In this document: positions 13,073-23,826 of the stretch, in pieces | Layout of the letters: each line of letters starts with the position of its first letter | Numbering within the stretch: position 1 is the first letter of the stretch | Source: Littorina saxatilis | Lineage: Eukaryota > Mollusca > Gastropoda > Littorinimorpha > Littorinidae | Length of the DNA: 64,000 nucleotides | Reading direction: 5' to 3' | Assembly (NCBI RefSeq): GCF_037325665.1 | Contig: NC_090246.1 | Location: 20,289,600 to 20,353,599, forward strand | Notes under the pieces: generated by a model | Databases searched by the model: none | Told to the model about the DNA's origin: nothing | What the model saw: the letters and a program-made list of their open reading frames with translations, nothing else | Made by a program: the position numbers and the translations under genes

Positions 13073-14771
13073 GAGGCGTATCTCCCTGGAAGAGTGTCTT
13101 CATGGGTTCTGGGTGGTCCTTCATGTGCTGGAGGCAAGCCCTGATGCTGCTCTCAAACGACTCGGGCTCCTGTGCTGGAGAGGTTGACATGTACTGCAAA
13201 ACACGAAGCATCCACTGAATTGAAAAACTGCATGTTAGAAATAAGAAGTCACAAGTTTGCAGACAGACAAGCAAAGGCAAAACTTGCCAGAGATCAAATC
13301 AAAAACATACGGTACTAAATACGTTTTTGTGCCTCAAAATTATTTGTTTGTCTGTCCACAGTAAAGACCATTGGAGCAATGTGTGAATTGTCTTATTTTG
13401 TTGAAAAAGTATATGTGCCAATAACTAACTTTTTAGTATTCTTGATTTTGGAACATAAGCAGTCTTTTTTTGAAAATTCACACTACAAACAGACTGACTA
13501 TCAGTCAGCCAGGCACGCTCTACCTTTGTCGATTTATCCGAATTCAGCTTACCTTTCTGTAGCAGTGGTCAGGCATTGTAAGCCAATTGTCAATGTCGTT
13601 CAGAGGTTCATAAGTAAATGGCCCGATGGCCATCTGCTTTTGTCGCCAGTTGTAGACGCGTAAGTTCTGAAAACAAGAATATAACAGATCAACATGCAGA
13701 AATAGTTATTTAAGAAAACCCCATGGAATAAAAACAGCCAAATATTATTGCTCATACCAACATGGGTATGAGTGGTGCATGAAAACTCTGCCTACAAACT
13801 TTTCATAGCCACCGGCACCATGGGATTACTCTTCCTCGCTTCACATTTTTTCTCTTTTTAGCAAATGCCTCCAAAAATGCCTAAAAGATTAGATTGCCAG
13901 AATTCTGGCCCCCGACAGAGCTATATCTACTAATCATGTATGAATATGTGCATATGAACACACACATACACAAACACACACAATCTATACATATGTAGAC
14001 AGTGAAAACCACTACAATCATGAGAACTAGCACCAAGTCATTTGCAAAAATTTTAGTAACTGAAACTTATGATGAAAGATCCTCTGATAGTAACGATTGA
14101 AAGTAGAACACAACATGATGCTCTGAAATCGTTTCTGTTTCAAAACCTACTGAAAAGCAACAACATGTAACTATTCAATGGTGCCTGAGTGCTGACAATG
14201 AGAGACACACACAAGAAGTAACTCTCGAAATAATTATTACTTCCTGCAAAACTGATGAGGAGAGTTCAATGCTTTTTCTGCAAATACAGTGGGGACCCCC
14301 ACCCCCCCCCCCCCCCCCCCCGATTTAAGACTTCCTCTTTTTTAAGACCCTGTCTGTTCACATTTTTTTTCCATTAGCCCTGTAAATTTACCCCCATTTT
14401 AAGATTCCCTCCGACCTACAGCGCACGGCAACATTTGCGCGGAGAACCGGCGTTTCCATCTGAGTGATCGACAAGAAGAAGAAGAAGAAGATTCCCTCCT
14501 TTTTAAGACCTGATTTTCTCAGATTTGGTGAGGTCTTAATAGGGGGTTCCACTGTATCAATAGACAGATGTTGAAACAATAGTTCGTTTTTCTTTACATT
14601 TCTGCCTCCAGTGAAGTGACGAGCTGAACGCAGAGGAAGGTCAGGACCCTTGTCAGGGAAAGTGGCCTTGAAGATTCTCCCTGTCTCAACCTCCACCGCT
14701 GTAATAGAAGCCTCAGTTTGTTCATTCTTATTATTTGCTTGTTCTGACAAACCAAATCAGACTGAAAATTT

Positions 14772-14819
<48 letters not shown>

Positions 14820-17800
14820 AATTTGTAGTTACAGACAAAAAAGTACATGTGTACCATACAGTTTACCAAGAATGCAAGGAAAAAAAGGTTTAAAGCATGT
14901 GACATTTGTTCCTGAAAGTGAATAAAAAAAAAGTTCCCAATACCTCCATCATAATAAGAAGGACTAGAGAATTTCAGAGAAACAATGTAATGTTCATTTT
15001 TTAAGCGTATTATACTTACCAATGCCATATATGATGGGGAAAGGAATTCTGTTTTTATAAACTGTGTTGTGTTCTGAAAATGGCAAACACAAAGGTTAAA
15101 AGAAATCCCCCTTCCAAAGAAGTGCTGATCGTCATAAAGTTCTTTAAACAAGTATTTGTTTAACTACTGATATAATAATACCCGTGTGACCTGGAATAAT
15201 AGGCCGTGAAAGGTGGATGCAGCGCCAATAGGCTGTTGATCTACTGGCCGATGTGAATGCGTGATATATTGTGTAAAAAATTCCATCTCACACGGCATTA
15301 ATAGGTAACATGCGCCTTGAGTCGCCTTGTGTGGTGAGATACGTGCACGATATAAATCCTCGTAAATAAAAATAAAAAAATAAAAAATGTATAATAATAA
15401 TAATAACTGGACATTTTTAAGTGCCTAACCTATGGCTCTAGGCCCTTTACAAAAGAATATACAGAATAGAACAATTAAAAGTACAACCTACATAAAACAA
15501 AGTAATCATACAGACACAAATCACCACATGTACTGTTCACACAATAATCATATATGCAATACACACTATATATATACAAACATACACAGCTAACACTCTC
15601 AACAATCATAACAACTTTATGGGAGAGGAGTATGTGCAGAAATGGAATGAAGAAGACATTAGGCCAGGTTGGTGTAATATTCTGTGAAAAAGAAAGTTTT
15701 CAACTGTTGTTTAAAAGAGCTGAGAGAGGTGCAGTGTCTGACAGAGAAGGCATTAAACATTAAAAAAAAATGGAACTGTGACATAACACTTCTCTTTTCT
15801 ATACATTGTAGAAAAAAACAAGCAAATATTTACCAAGCAGCTATAATAAACAACCATTTTTTCTATTTAAAAAAAAATTGTTCTGCCATTCCTTTTGCAA
15901 TTCTTTTTACAGAAATGAAATTTACACATAATCAATGAGCGCTTCTGGGGTGATAACGCAAGACAACTCCTGTGATCTTGCCACGAGATGGGGCCAGTTA
16001 CCATCCAAAAGAAAGAAGGGGCATAACCTCACCAGAACCGACCATTGTCTGTTTACTGTATAAAATGCACGACTTACACACGAACTGTTACCAAACCGAT
16101 ATGCTATTTGGGACCAATGCAATTTTTTTTTCCTTTCTCGTGTGATCTTGCCACGAGGTGGCGTCAGTTACCAGCCGAAAGAAAGAGGGGGCATAACCTC
16201 ACCAGAACCGCCCATTACACACGGTTTATGATGATAACTTGTAGCATACAAACAATATTGCACAGATTCTATGACAAGCCTTACCTCCAATGCAAGCAGT
16301 AACCAGGTGGATCTCTGCTTGACACTTCACCAAGCAACCTACACACATGTGAACAAAATGATAACCTTCAGCCATGGTGTAAAAAACGGTCACCTATAGC
16401 GTCAATATGTAGTGTATTACCTCCACCTGTCCAAATATAGGCAAATTGGTCCAAAGAGGACATAAAACTTGAAGTCATTCTGAGAGGGTCAATACCTCCC
16501 CCCCTCACACCCTTTTCATAATAGCATACCACAAGGAACAACTAAACCAGAATGATATGCAGATAATAAATCATGCCATAAGCATGGCATAACATTAGCA
16601 ACAGTATTCGGAATTCGCCCTCATTTCACAAAGAAGAGGTACCATATATTCAGTGTGACAACAAACGTTCCAGGCAGCTGAATTTTGAGACTGCCACATT
16701 AACAAATAAAAAACGCTGGCGCTGGACCCGAGTACTCTTCAGACTGGCTCGCTCCCCCAGTATGAACATTTTTGTCTTGTACACGTGGATTTAAAAAAAA
16801 AAAAAAAATTTTAGTTATTTTACACAATTAAAAAAATTATTAGAGTAAAATAAAACATTAAAACGTTCATAATAAACAATAGTAAACAAGAATTAAAAAA
16901 AAAAATAAAAAAAAAATTTTTACCGCCAATGCCGGGAATCGAACCCGGCTCACTTGGATTTAAACAAAAACAACAAAAAAAAAAAAATTATTTATTTATT
17001 TTACACAATTAAAAAAATTATTAGAGTAAAATAAAACATTAAAACGTTCATAATAAACAATAGTAAACAAGAATTAAAAAAAAAAAAAAAATTTGACCGC
17101 CCAAGCCGGGAATCGAACCCGGATCACTTTGGCCATAGACTATCTCGTGCTCTCTGTCTCTCTTTCACCGAGACCAAACCCTGCATTGTAATTTCTTTGC
17201 CGAGACCATTTCCCCACCCGTTGTCTGGCTTGCTCTGAAATCATGCTTTTCTCGTCACTGCGTGACGTGTTCGCCGCCCAAGTCTCCCCTTTAGTTCAGG
17301 CTGTTCGCAAAGCGACCAGCCTCCCACCGTTAAGAGTCGTTTTGGTGGAATATTTCGCATTTAGGTCCCAGGTAACATTATGAAGTTTTAATACGATCAA
17401 TCGGACCTATTATCAAGTTAGTGTATCAACTTTTGAAAGAACTGCGCCCAGTAGTTTCCCAGCAATAAGCTGTTAAGTCGAGACAGACAGACAGACACAC
17501 ACACACACAGACACACAATTAAAGTCTGCTGGACCCTCCTACTGCGTACTCGGGTATAAAATGCAATGATGTTACATTCATACCATCTGCGTTTTGAAAA
17601 AAGGGTTATGATTTCATAATTAGGTTGAAAATGGTATAGAAACCAAAGAGCAAGTGATAAAAAAAAAGAGTCTGTGAGGACAGAAACAACGAAAACAAAA
17701 CTCACCAAACTTCTTCTTCTTCTTCTTCGTTCATGGGCTTAGACTCCCACGTTCCCTCATGTTTTTAGCACAAGTGGATTTTTTACGTGTATGACCGTTT

Positions 17801-20800
17801 TTACCCCGCCATTCAGGCAGCCATACGCCGATTTCGGGGGAGAACTCACCAAACAAATCAAGGGAAACTTCTTCAGAGTTTTTACGTTCATCTTCAAACC
17901 CTCCAGCAAGATGCATTTCCAGTCTGAAAAAAAAAAATTCTGCTGTGGTACTGCTGCGGCTACCAGTACATAATGGTCAATAAAAAAATAAAAGGAAGAC
18001 CACTTTTTTTTTTAACTGCTCACAAACACACACACATCCAAACACTCGCGCACATGCACACACACACACACACATACAAAACGATCACCCCCTGCTACAC
18101 ACTTTCCAACAGTACCTGATGAGCCCACAAATCATTCAACTGAAACCTCACGATCACCTGCACTAACTAATTGTCTCTTCTGCAGAATCCAGTTCATAAC
18201 TAATTTGCTGATGCCTTTCTTTCTTTCTTTCAGAAGAACATGAAGTCTGGCCCAGCGCTCACCCATGTAACTTCAGCAGGACAGACGACGCACTGCAGAT
18301 TATCCCAGCCCGCTACACGTTGCTTGAAAGGAAAAGAGGCCAATAACTCGTCATAATCCCTATCGCAGCATCAATAATATGCAGTGCGACGTCTGTGCCG
18401 CTGAAACTGCGCAGGTCATAATTATTCTGCCCTTAATGAAGATAGGCACTGACCTGCCTGCAGGCTTGTTTTCCGACAGTTCACTGACCAGCTGTATCAT
18501 GTCGTTCAGTCCTTGTTGAGTCTCACAGCCATCAAAATGTAGCACACATGTCGCACCAGATCCTTAAAAAAACAAACAATATAAAAGTTAGAAAAAAACA
18601 AACATATAATACATCCTCTAGGGGGCGGGGACGTAGCTCAGTCGGTAGCGCGCTGGATTTGTATCCAGTTGGCCGCTGTCAGCGTGAGTTCGTCCCCACG
18701 TTCGGTGAGAGATTTATTTCTCAGAGTCAACTTTGTGTGCAGACTCTCCTCGGTGTCCGAACACCCCCGTGTGTACACGCAAGCACAAGACCAAGTGCGC
18801 ACGAAAAAGATCCTGTAATCCATGTCAGAGTTCGGTGGGTTATAGAAACACGAAAATACCCAGCATGCTTCCTCCGAAAGCGGCGTATGGCTGCCTAAAT
18901 GGCGGGGTAAAAAACGGTCATACACGTAAAATTCCACTCGTGCAAAAAACACGAGTGTATGTGGGAGTTTCAGCCCACGAACGCAGAAGAAGATACATCC
19001 TCTAGAACTTGTTCCTACACATACACCCCTCCATGAGAAAAAAAAGGAAAATTGATATGCATGCACACACACACAAACACAGAAATATCCATTACTGTAC
19101 AGCAACAACAAAAATACTGATATTCTTAAAGGTACTGTCCTTCTAGCGTAAATGATAATGTGCACCATCTCAGATCTGCCATGAATTTCACAAGCAATAA
19201 GAGCATCCTTCCATTTGGATACAACTGAGCAAAGAAACAAACTTGCATTGGTCCAGGATAGCCATACTGATTGAAGGGACATTAGATCTTAGAAAACGAT
19301 AACCATGCGGCCAACCATTTGGACACACGCCAAATATCAAGCCTTACTGCTCTGAGTCTCTGTGCAGAGTGGCAATGTTGTGCCTGATGGATTTTGTATG
19401 ACTTATACAGTGGAACCCCCCTTTTAAAACCTCCAAAAATTTGAGAAAATCAGGTCTTAAAAAGGAGGGAGTCTTAAAACGGGGGTAAATGTACAGAGGT
19501 CATGAACAGAAAGTCTGAAAACACAAGGTCTTAAAAGTGAGGGGTCTTGAATTGGGGGGGGGGGGGGGGGGGGGGTGTCTTAAAAGGGGGGTTCCTCTGT
19601 ATATGTCAATCTGCGAAACTAATTCAACAAAATAAAATCCTACTCTTTACAAGAAGCAGCAAGAATCTTGTTTTTGGTACGTTTACATGTCCAAATGGAA
19701 GGATTCCCATAGTGCTTGTAAAATCCTTGACAGATATATGAGATGGCAAACATGAACCCTTACCTGAGAAGGAATGTATTTTTTATAAAAAATAAAAAAA
19801 AGATTCCATTTTCAACTGGTCTATACCTGTATGTCTGAGAACGCTAATGTGACAGGTTGTGGCATCTTCTGAACCAATGATCTTGATGACATCTGCAATA
19901 CAATGACAAATTATTAATGCAAACATTTTTTGGTAAAAGAATAAAAAATCGAGACATATATACAGCATATATATCTATAGCATATATATATCTATATATA
20001 TTTATATAATTTTTAAGTTTTAAACGAAATGAGGCAGAGTGTTGTTTAGAGATCAAATAACCAAAGGGAGGTAAGCGATATATATATTGATATATATATA
20101 AAACATCAGAAATTGTGAAAGAAACAATTGAAAGTCAGCAGAGACTTTCTTCCGATATTTGTTAAACTCTCTTAGCAGAGAAAGAGAGAGAACAAAGTAT
20201 CCCTTCACAGACAGCCTATTGGGAGCATCAAACCCTCCTCAAGGGGGACCGACATTTACAATGCAAAGTCCCTTTGTGGGGGACAAGGAAATCTAAGAAA
20301 CAAACCCCTCTCTGAATTGTAGCTTCTGTTGGCATGGGAGACTACCCTCATCTGGCAACCCCAAGGGGATATCTGTGAAGGGAAACACTTTAATTTAAGG
20401 CCAAAGTGTGGAATTAGTATTTATTAAGAAAGAATTTAGAAACTTAGACAAGTTTTAACCAAGAAATTAGGTTAAAACAAGGGAAATTTGAAAAAGCCTA
20501 AAGGGAGGTTTTATATATATATATGCATACGGCATGTGTCATGGAGTAAGTGAGAGTTATACAGACCCTTTTTCTGGCACCTGAGAGAACAAGTCGCTTG
20601 TTCATTTCAGTGCTTGTTATTCTCTCAGGTGCCAGGAGGAAGGTTCCGTATATATAATATATAACTCTTGCTTACTCCATTACACATGTCGTATGCATAT
20701 AGAGCGCTTACTTCCCTTTAGTTATTTGATCTCTGATTTTAAGTTTACATGCATGCATATCATCACTATAGCTTCTGAGTATGTACTGCATATATGTACA

Positions 20801-21539
20801 TATACAATGTACTCTGTCATGATGATTTAAAATGGGTACAAAAATGAAGTGCTACAATACATGTATTCAACATCAAAATGGTACTGACAAAATTATATTT
20901 CATTATTTATGATTATATGTACTTCTGACAGAAGAACAAATCCAAGTTTACTTACTAAAAGAAAGAAAGAAAGTAAGTAAAGAAAGAAAACAAAAGAAAG
21001 AAAGTTGGAATAAAAGAAAGACCAACACAGTAGTATCTTATAGTTATAACAAATATTTTAATTTCAGACAAACTGTCTTCAACTACATTGGAACCCCTCT
21101 TATAAGACCCCCCCCCCCCCCCACCCCCCCCCCCCCCCCCCCCCCCGATTTAAGACTTCCCCCTTTTTAAGACCATGCTTTTTCAGACTTTCTGTTCAGA
21201 GCCTGTGTAAATTTACCTACATTTTAAGACTCCCCCGGTAATTAAGACCTCATTTTCTCAGATTTTTGAGGTCTTAAAAGGGGGGTTCCACTGTATCAAA
21301 ATGGTAATCAGTGTAAAAATAATACCATCCTCTGGGCTTGTTCCTCCGTACTCTCTTTGCCCCACATACAGCAGTCCTACAGGTCCCACTTCAGTGACTT
21401 CTTGTTGTGTCAGCTGGCGGGATGAAGCCTGAAACACTCATTCTGTTCTCATTTCACTTCAACAACAGCTTGTGATGGTCTTGGTCGACATTCCAGAGCA
21501 GACAGGGGGGGGGGGGGGGGGGGAGAGTCCAGAGCAGAC

Positions 21540-21599
<60 letters not shown>

Positions 21600-21819
21600 C
21601 GTTTCTAATTAATGCTTCGAAGGTAGACCATTCACTGATTCAGCAACTAATCCGAACAGTATAAATACATTGAAGGATCGAAGGGTCGCTTGCGCATCAG
21701 GAGAATGACCACTATCGTGATCATAGGTAACAAACCTTAAACGAACTGTACTTCTGGTGGAATTGTTTCACTGACGTTGGTGCTGTAAGAACTCTCTCGC
21801 CTTTTATTAAGAGTGGCAT
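13029..21819 (-). CDS. NTAN1: Protein N-terminal asparagine amidohydrolase
   Basis: Ten exons on the minus strand, all in consistent phase: 21819-21736, 21428-21326, 19892-19827, 18562-18454, 17923-17850, 16314-16285 (only 30 nt), 15073-15020, 14698-14598, 13666-13553, 13193-13029 (stop). They encode 299 residues; human NTAN1 has 310. The enzyme deamidates N-terminal Asn to Asp, feeding proteins into the Arg/N-degron pathway. The start MPLLIKGERV matches the family MPLLV opening, which exposes Pro2. The core GSEDATTCHISVLRH carries the catalytic Cys, about residue 76 here. MHLAGGFEDERKNS, IPFPIIYGIAVEVETGRI, FPDKGPDLPLRSAR, IGPFTYEPLNDIDNWL and YMSTSPAQEP follow in family order. It converges on RRN3 and diverges from RPSA. 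All introns carry repeats; no coding damage was seen. Confidence 0.95.
14286..14556. mobile_element. MITE family M1 (CAGTGGAACCCC ends), copy 1
   Basis: Inverted ends CAGTGG...CCCC and GGGGGTTCCACTG enclose GATTTAAGACTTCC-type internal repeats and a long C run. Other copies lie at 19408, 21086, 38114, 47823 and 51281. A trinucleotide GAA block lies inside this copy. Confidence 0.75.
14777..14818. repeat. (CA)n microsatellite
   Basis: About 42 bp of uninterrupted CA in the NTAN1 intron between exons 7 and 8. Confidence 0.95.
15180..15385 (+). mobile_element. 3' end of a retroposon with an A-rich tail
   Basis: Contains CTCACACGGCATTAATAGGT and CGCCTTGAGTCGCC, ending GATATAAATCCTCGTAAATA plus an A/AAT-rich tail. 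Possible duplication TATAATAAT on both sides. It looks like a widely dispersed mollusc repeat tail. The parent family was not identified. Confidence 0.55.
15405..15760. repeat. Probable interspersed repeat
   Basis: The segment with ACTGGACATTTTTAAGTGCC and GGCTCTAGGCCCTTTACA resembles a dispersed repeat. No internal duplicate in this window confirms it. Confidence 0.3.
15971..16217. repeat. Spaced direct repeat, about 77 bp twice
   Basis: The units at 15971-16048 and 16140-16217 share TGTGATCTTGCCACGAG, GGCATAACCTCACCAGAACC and the sequence between, with few changes. The spacer is about 90 bp. They lie in the NTAN1 intron just downstream of the 30-nt exon. Function unknown. Confidence 0.85.
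16285..16314 (-). other. NTAN1: NTAN1 30-nt microexon
   Basis: Encodes IHLVTACIG plus shared end codons and is bounded by AG (upstream GTCAAGCAG) and GTAAGG. Including it restores the family's DDIHLVTLCV-type strand between LDLF and the HNTVYKNRIPF block. It is easily missed by gene finders. Confidence 0.88.
16795..17125 (-). repeat. Tandem 165-bp duplication with a tRNA T-arm-like core
   Basis: Two units share ATTAGAGTAAAATAAAACAT, AACGTTCATAATAAACAATA and, read on the minus strand, CCGGGTTCGATTCCCGGC. That core is a perfect T-arm/B-box hairpin. No acceptor, D or anticodon arms surround it, so these are not tRNA genes. They may be SINE or tRNA remnants duplicated with AT-rich flanks. Confidence 0.75.
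17711..17842 (-). mobile_element. 5'-truncated SINE next to an NTAN1 splice donor
   Basis: Reverse-oriented tail with (CTT)n and GTTCATGGGCTTAGACTCCC through GCCGATTTCGGGGGAG, matching the 3' half of the SINE at 47969-48357. Its inner edge is about 8 nt from the donor of the exon at 17850-17923. Confidence 0.85.
18622..18992 (+). mobile_element. tRNA-headed SINE (GGGGACGTAGCTCAGTCGG type)
   Basis: The head GACGTAGCTCAGTCGGTAGC and GAGTTCGTCCCCACG supplies A- and B-box-like blocks. The body contains ACACGCAAGCACAAGACC and AAAGATCCTGTAATCCATGT, and the tail is (GAA)n. The 13-bp duplication ATACATCCTCTAG lies at 18609-18621 and 18993-19005. Same family as 49063-49403 and 52782-53164. Confidence 0.92.
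19408..19600. mobile_element. MITE family M1, copy 2
   Basis: CAGTGGAACCCCCCTTTTAA at the left and a degenerate complement at the right, with internal AATCAGGTCTTAAAAAGGAG and a long G run. Confidence 0.8.
20048..20734. repeat. Nested inverted-repeat element, about 690 bp
   Basis: The outer arms at 20048-20077 and 20705-20734 are 28/30 inverted identical (AGAGATCAAATAAC...). Inside, GCATACGGCATGTGTCATGG at 20525 pairs with its complement ending at 20696. Inside that, CTGGCACCTGAGAGAACAAG at 20574 pairs with its complement near 20613-20635. The inner motif recurs near 45262. Probably a foldback or MITE element. No coding potential. Confidence 0.75.
21086..21294. mobile_element. MITE family M1, copy 3
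   Basis: CATTGGAACCCCTCTTATAA at the left and AAAAGGGGGGTTCCACTG at the right. It contains a C run of more than 25 bases with one interruption. It lies just downstream of NTAN1 exon 2. Confidence 0.8.
21507..21597. repeat. G run and (GA)n microsatellite
   Basis: About 16 consecutive G, then about 52 bp of GA. The phrase CAGAGCAGACAGGG occurs on both sides of the G run. Confidence 0.95.
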
Positions 21820-22352
21820 CTTCCCAGCATGTGCAGCCTATCCTAGTTTCGTTTTGAACAGTTCTAAACATGCACTTCCTTCTGCAAAAGATACTTTGAT
21901 TTCGCAGAAAACGGGTCTCCCAAACACAAAACGTTCTTGTGTCGTTAATACATGATAATAATTATCTCAACAGACTTCTGAGTACGTTTTTTTCTTCACT
22001 TCTTTTCTTTTGTCATCACAAATGTTTAAGGAAGTGTACTCTATTCCCCGGGATTAGTTTATCATAGAAACAGATTATTGACTAAGGCAAACAAACGGGT
22101 TAGAAAAGAAACGAGCTTTATCTCAGGAACAGAGAAGATTTTCTATTTGTTTTTTTATAAATCAATTATACTGATAAGTTTAGTAGCGTCTCTTTGACAT
22201 ACAGTATTGATTTGAACTCTGATAAATAATACATATTTGTCCAAATCTACAGCTTTTACCAATATTTTTCGGGACTCCGTGCAGAAGTGTAAGCCCCGTG
22301 GACGATGTTCGTCACTTCCTTTTCATCGTATGGTTGGAACTCATGGTTTGAG
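21820..22352. promoter_or_regulatory. Shared upstream region of NTAN1 (-) and RPSA (+), with a candidate RPSA TOP exon
   Basis: The NTAN1 start codon is at 21819 on the minus strand. On the plus strand, 22315-22352 begins with a pyrimidine tract (CTTCCTTTTC) typical of ribosomal-protein transcription starts. It ends TTTGAG before GTAGAT, a usable donor. That would make it the untranslated first exon of RPSA, spliced to 23815. The pair would then share about 0.5 kb. The tract and donor are seen; their use as a first exon is inference. Confidence 0.4.
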
Positions 22353-22879
22353 GTAGATTATTCCTCTCAATTTTTTTGCTAATTTTCATGTGAAGATCCA
22401 CCCTTTTGCCTTTAAGGAGAATCCATGCGAAACGTGATATATCGAAAAAGCTTGCCGTTGCTTATATAACGCACGCAGTTCCAAATTGTTTTAGAAAAGG
22501 GACTGGAAAGACTTGTGTGGACACCGCCATATTCTCCCACGTTTCGTGCATGATCAAAAGCAAAAGTTATTGAGCACACCGCCTGATTTAGGATAAACAT
22601 TGTATATGATTGCCTGAAATCATTACCATAACGTTGTGGAGACTTTTTATCCAGTACATGAGTGCACTGTACAGTTATTACATTGATCTGACACTGTTGC
22701 AGTTGCGCAAATTGCAACAATGCTGAGATAAACACTAAAAAAATTATGACGGCAAATACCTAGGTTAACTTTTTTGACATATTGAGTCTCTTCCGATTCT
22801 GGCCATGCAGCCCTGCTGCCAGATCAAGAGCATGTTTGGCTAGTCAGCATGAAATGTCTAATTACTGAATCACACACTA

Positions 22880-23180
22880 AGGCCAAAAAAAATAATAGGT
22901 GTGGTTACGGTAACATAGCCAAAAATAATAGGGTAGGAAGGTAGGCAATCACTTTTTTTTGTGTTTTTACTTTTTTTTCTAATGTGTACAAATTAAACCT
23001 ACTTGACAGGGAAATAAGTGTGCGACTCGGGCGCTTTCGCTTTCATTGCGTTTTCTGCACTCGTTTACTTGTTTTTTGTGTGTATTTTTTTGACAAATGT
23101 AATAAAAAGTTATAGGGTCGGCCCCAAAAAATAGGGTAGGTCGGGTTACCGTAACCACACCTATTTTTTTTTTAGGCCTA
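22880..23180. mobile_element. MITE, GGTTACGGTAAC family, copy 2
   Basis: Same element as 3135-3432 in the opposite orientation, bounded by AGGCC and GGCCT, with inverted GGTGTGGTTACGGTAAC ends. Confidence 0.85.
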
Positions 23181-23826
23181 AAGACTAATAAACACACTGA
23201 CTGAACTTCTGTCCTTGTTTGCCAAATATTATTACATCTGTTCATTCTTATAGTCATGTCTGTTTCATAACTGTGAAATGTTACTAAAATAGCTTAGTTT
23301 CATACTTGAGGCTTAAGTTAAATGTTTGAGTGGAAAGGTAGGTGTGTTGGGTGAAAAATATCAGTGAATGCACCATCAGACCTGGGAACCCATACGATTT
23401 CGCCGTATTTTGTATGCATGATTGTCTAGAATATGAGCAGTATGGTCATTGGAAAAAAATACGACGAGAAAAATTATTCCGAGACTACTTTTCTCCACAA
23501 GCACATCCCGAAGCTGATCCCGTATTTTGTCACATGATTACACTTTTACAGTTGTCAGTAAACATTGAAAGAAGCATTTGTTTTAAATCTATTGGTAATC
23601 TGAATTAACAGTGCGACGAACGCGTGTGAAATATGTTTGGATCATTGATGTTCAAATGCTGTGGGGAGTATGCTCATTTTTCTGAAAATACACTGTTTGC
23701 TTGCGAATACTCCCAAGTGCAAAACAGGGGTTTCCAGGTCTGCACCGTACTTGCTTTATTTCTGCAAGTGTTCTTCTCTGTATACTATAATAACTGTGGT
23801 TCTTTTTCTTCTCAGTTTCTTACAAG

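Noticed and set aside
18622-18700. Possible functional tRNA genes at SINE heads (also 400, 24065, 52790, 63180)
   Set aside because: Box-like blocks are present, but the heads continue into the SINE body and lie between target duplications; acceptor stems do not close convincingly.
18638-19282. 214-residue minus-strand frame, and similar frames at 52751 and 49090
   Set aside because: They lie across SINE copies and repeat the same SINE-derived peptide in unrelated places.
22260-22345. Minus-strand frame reading FQPYDEKEVTNIVHGAY
   Set aside because: Looks protein-like but has no start, no acceptor and no resemblance to the NTAN1 N-terminus; it overlaps the candidate RPSA first exon.
22412-22735. 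107-residue minus-strand frame upstream of NTAN1
   Set aside because: Not needed once NTAN1 exon 1 (MPLLIKGERV) was found at 21819; no family resemblance.
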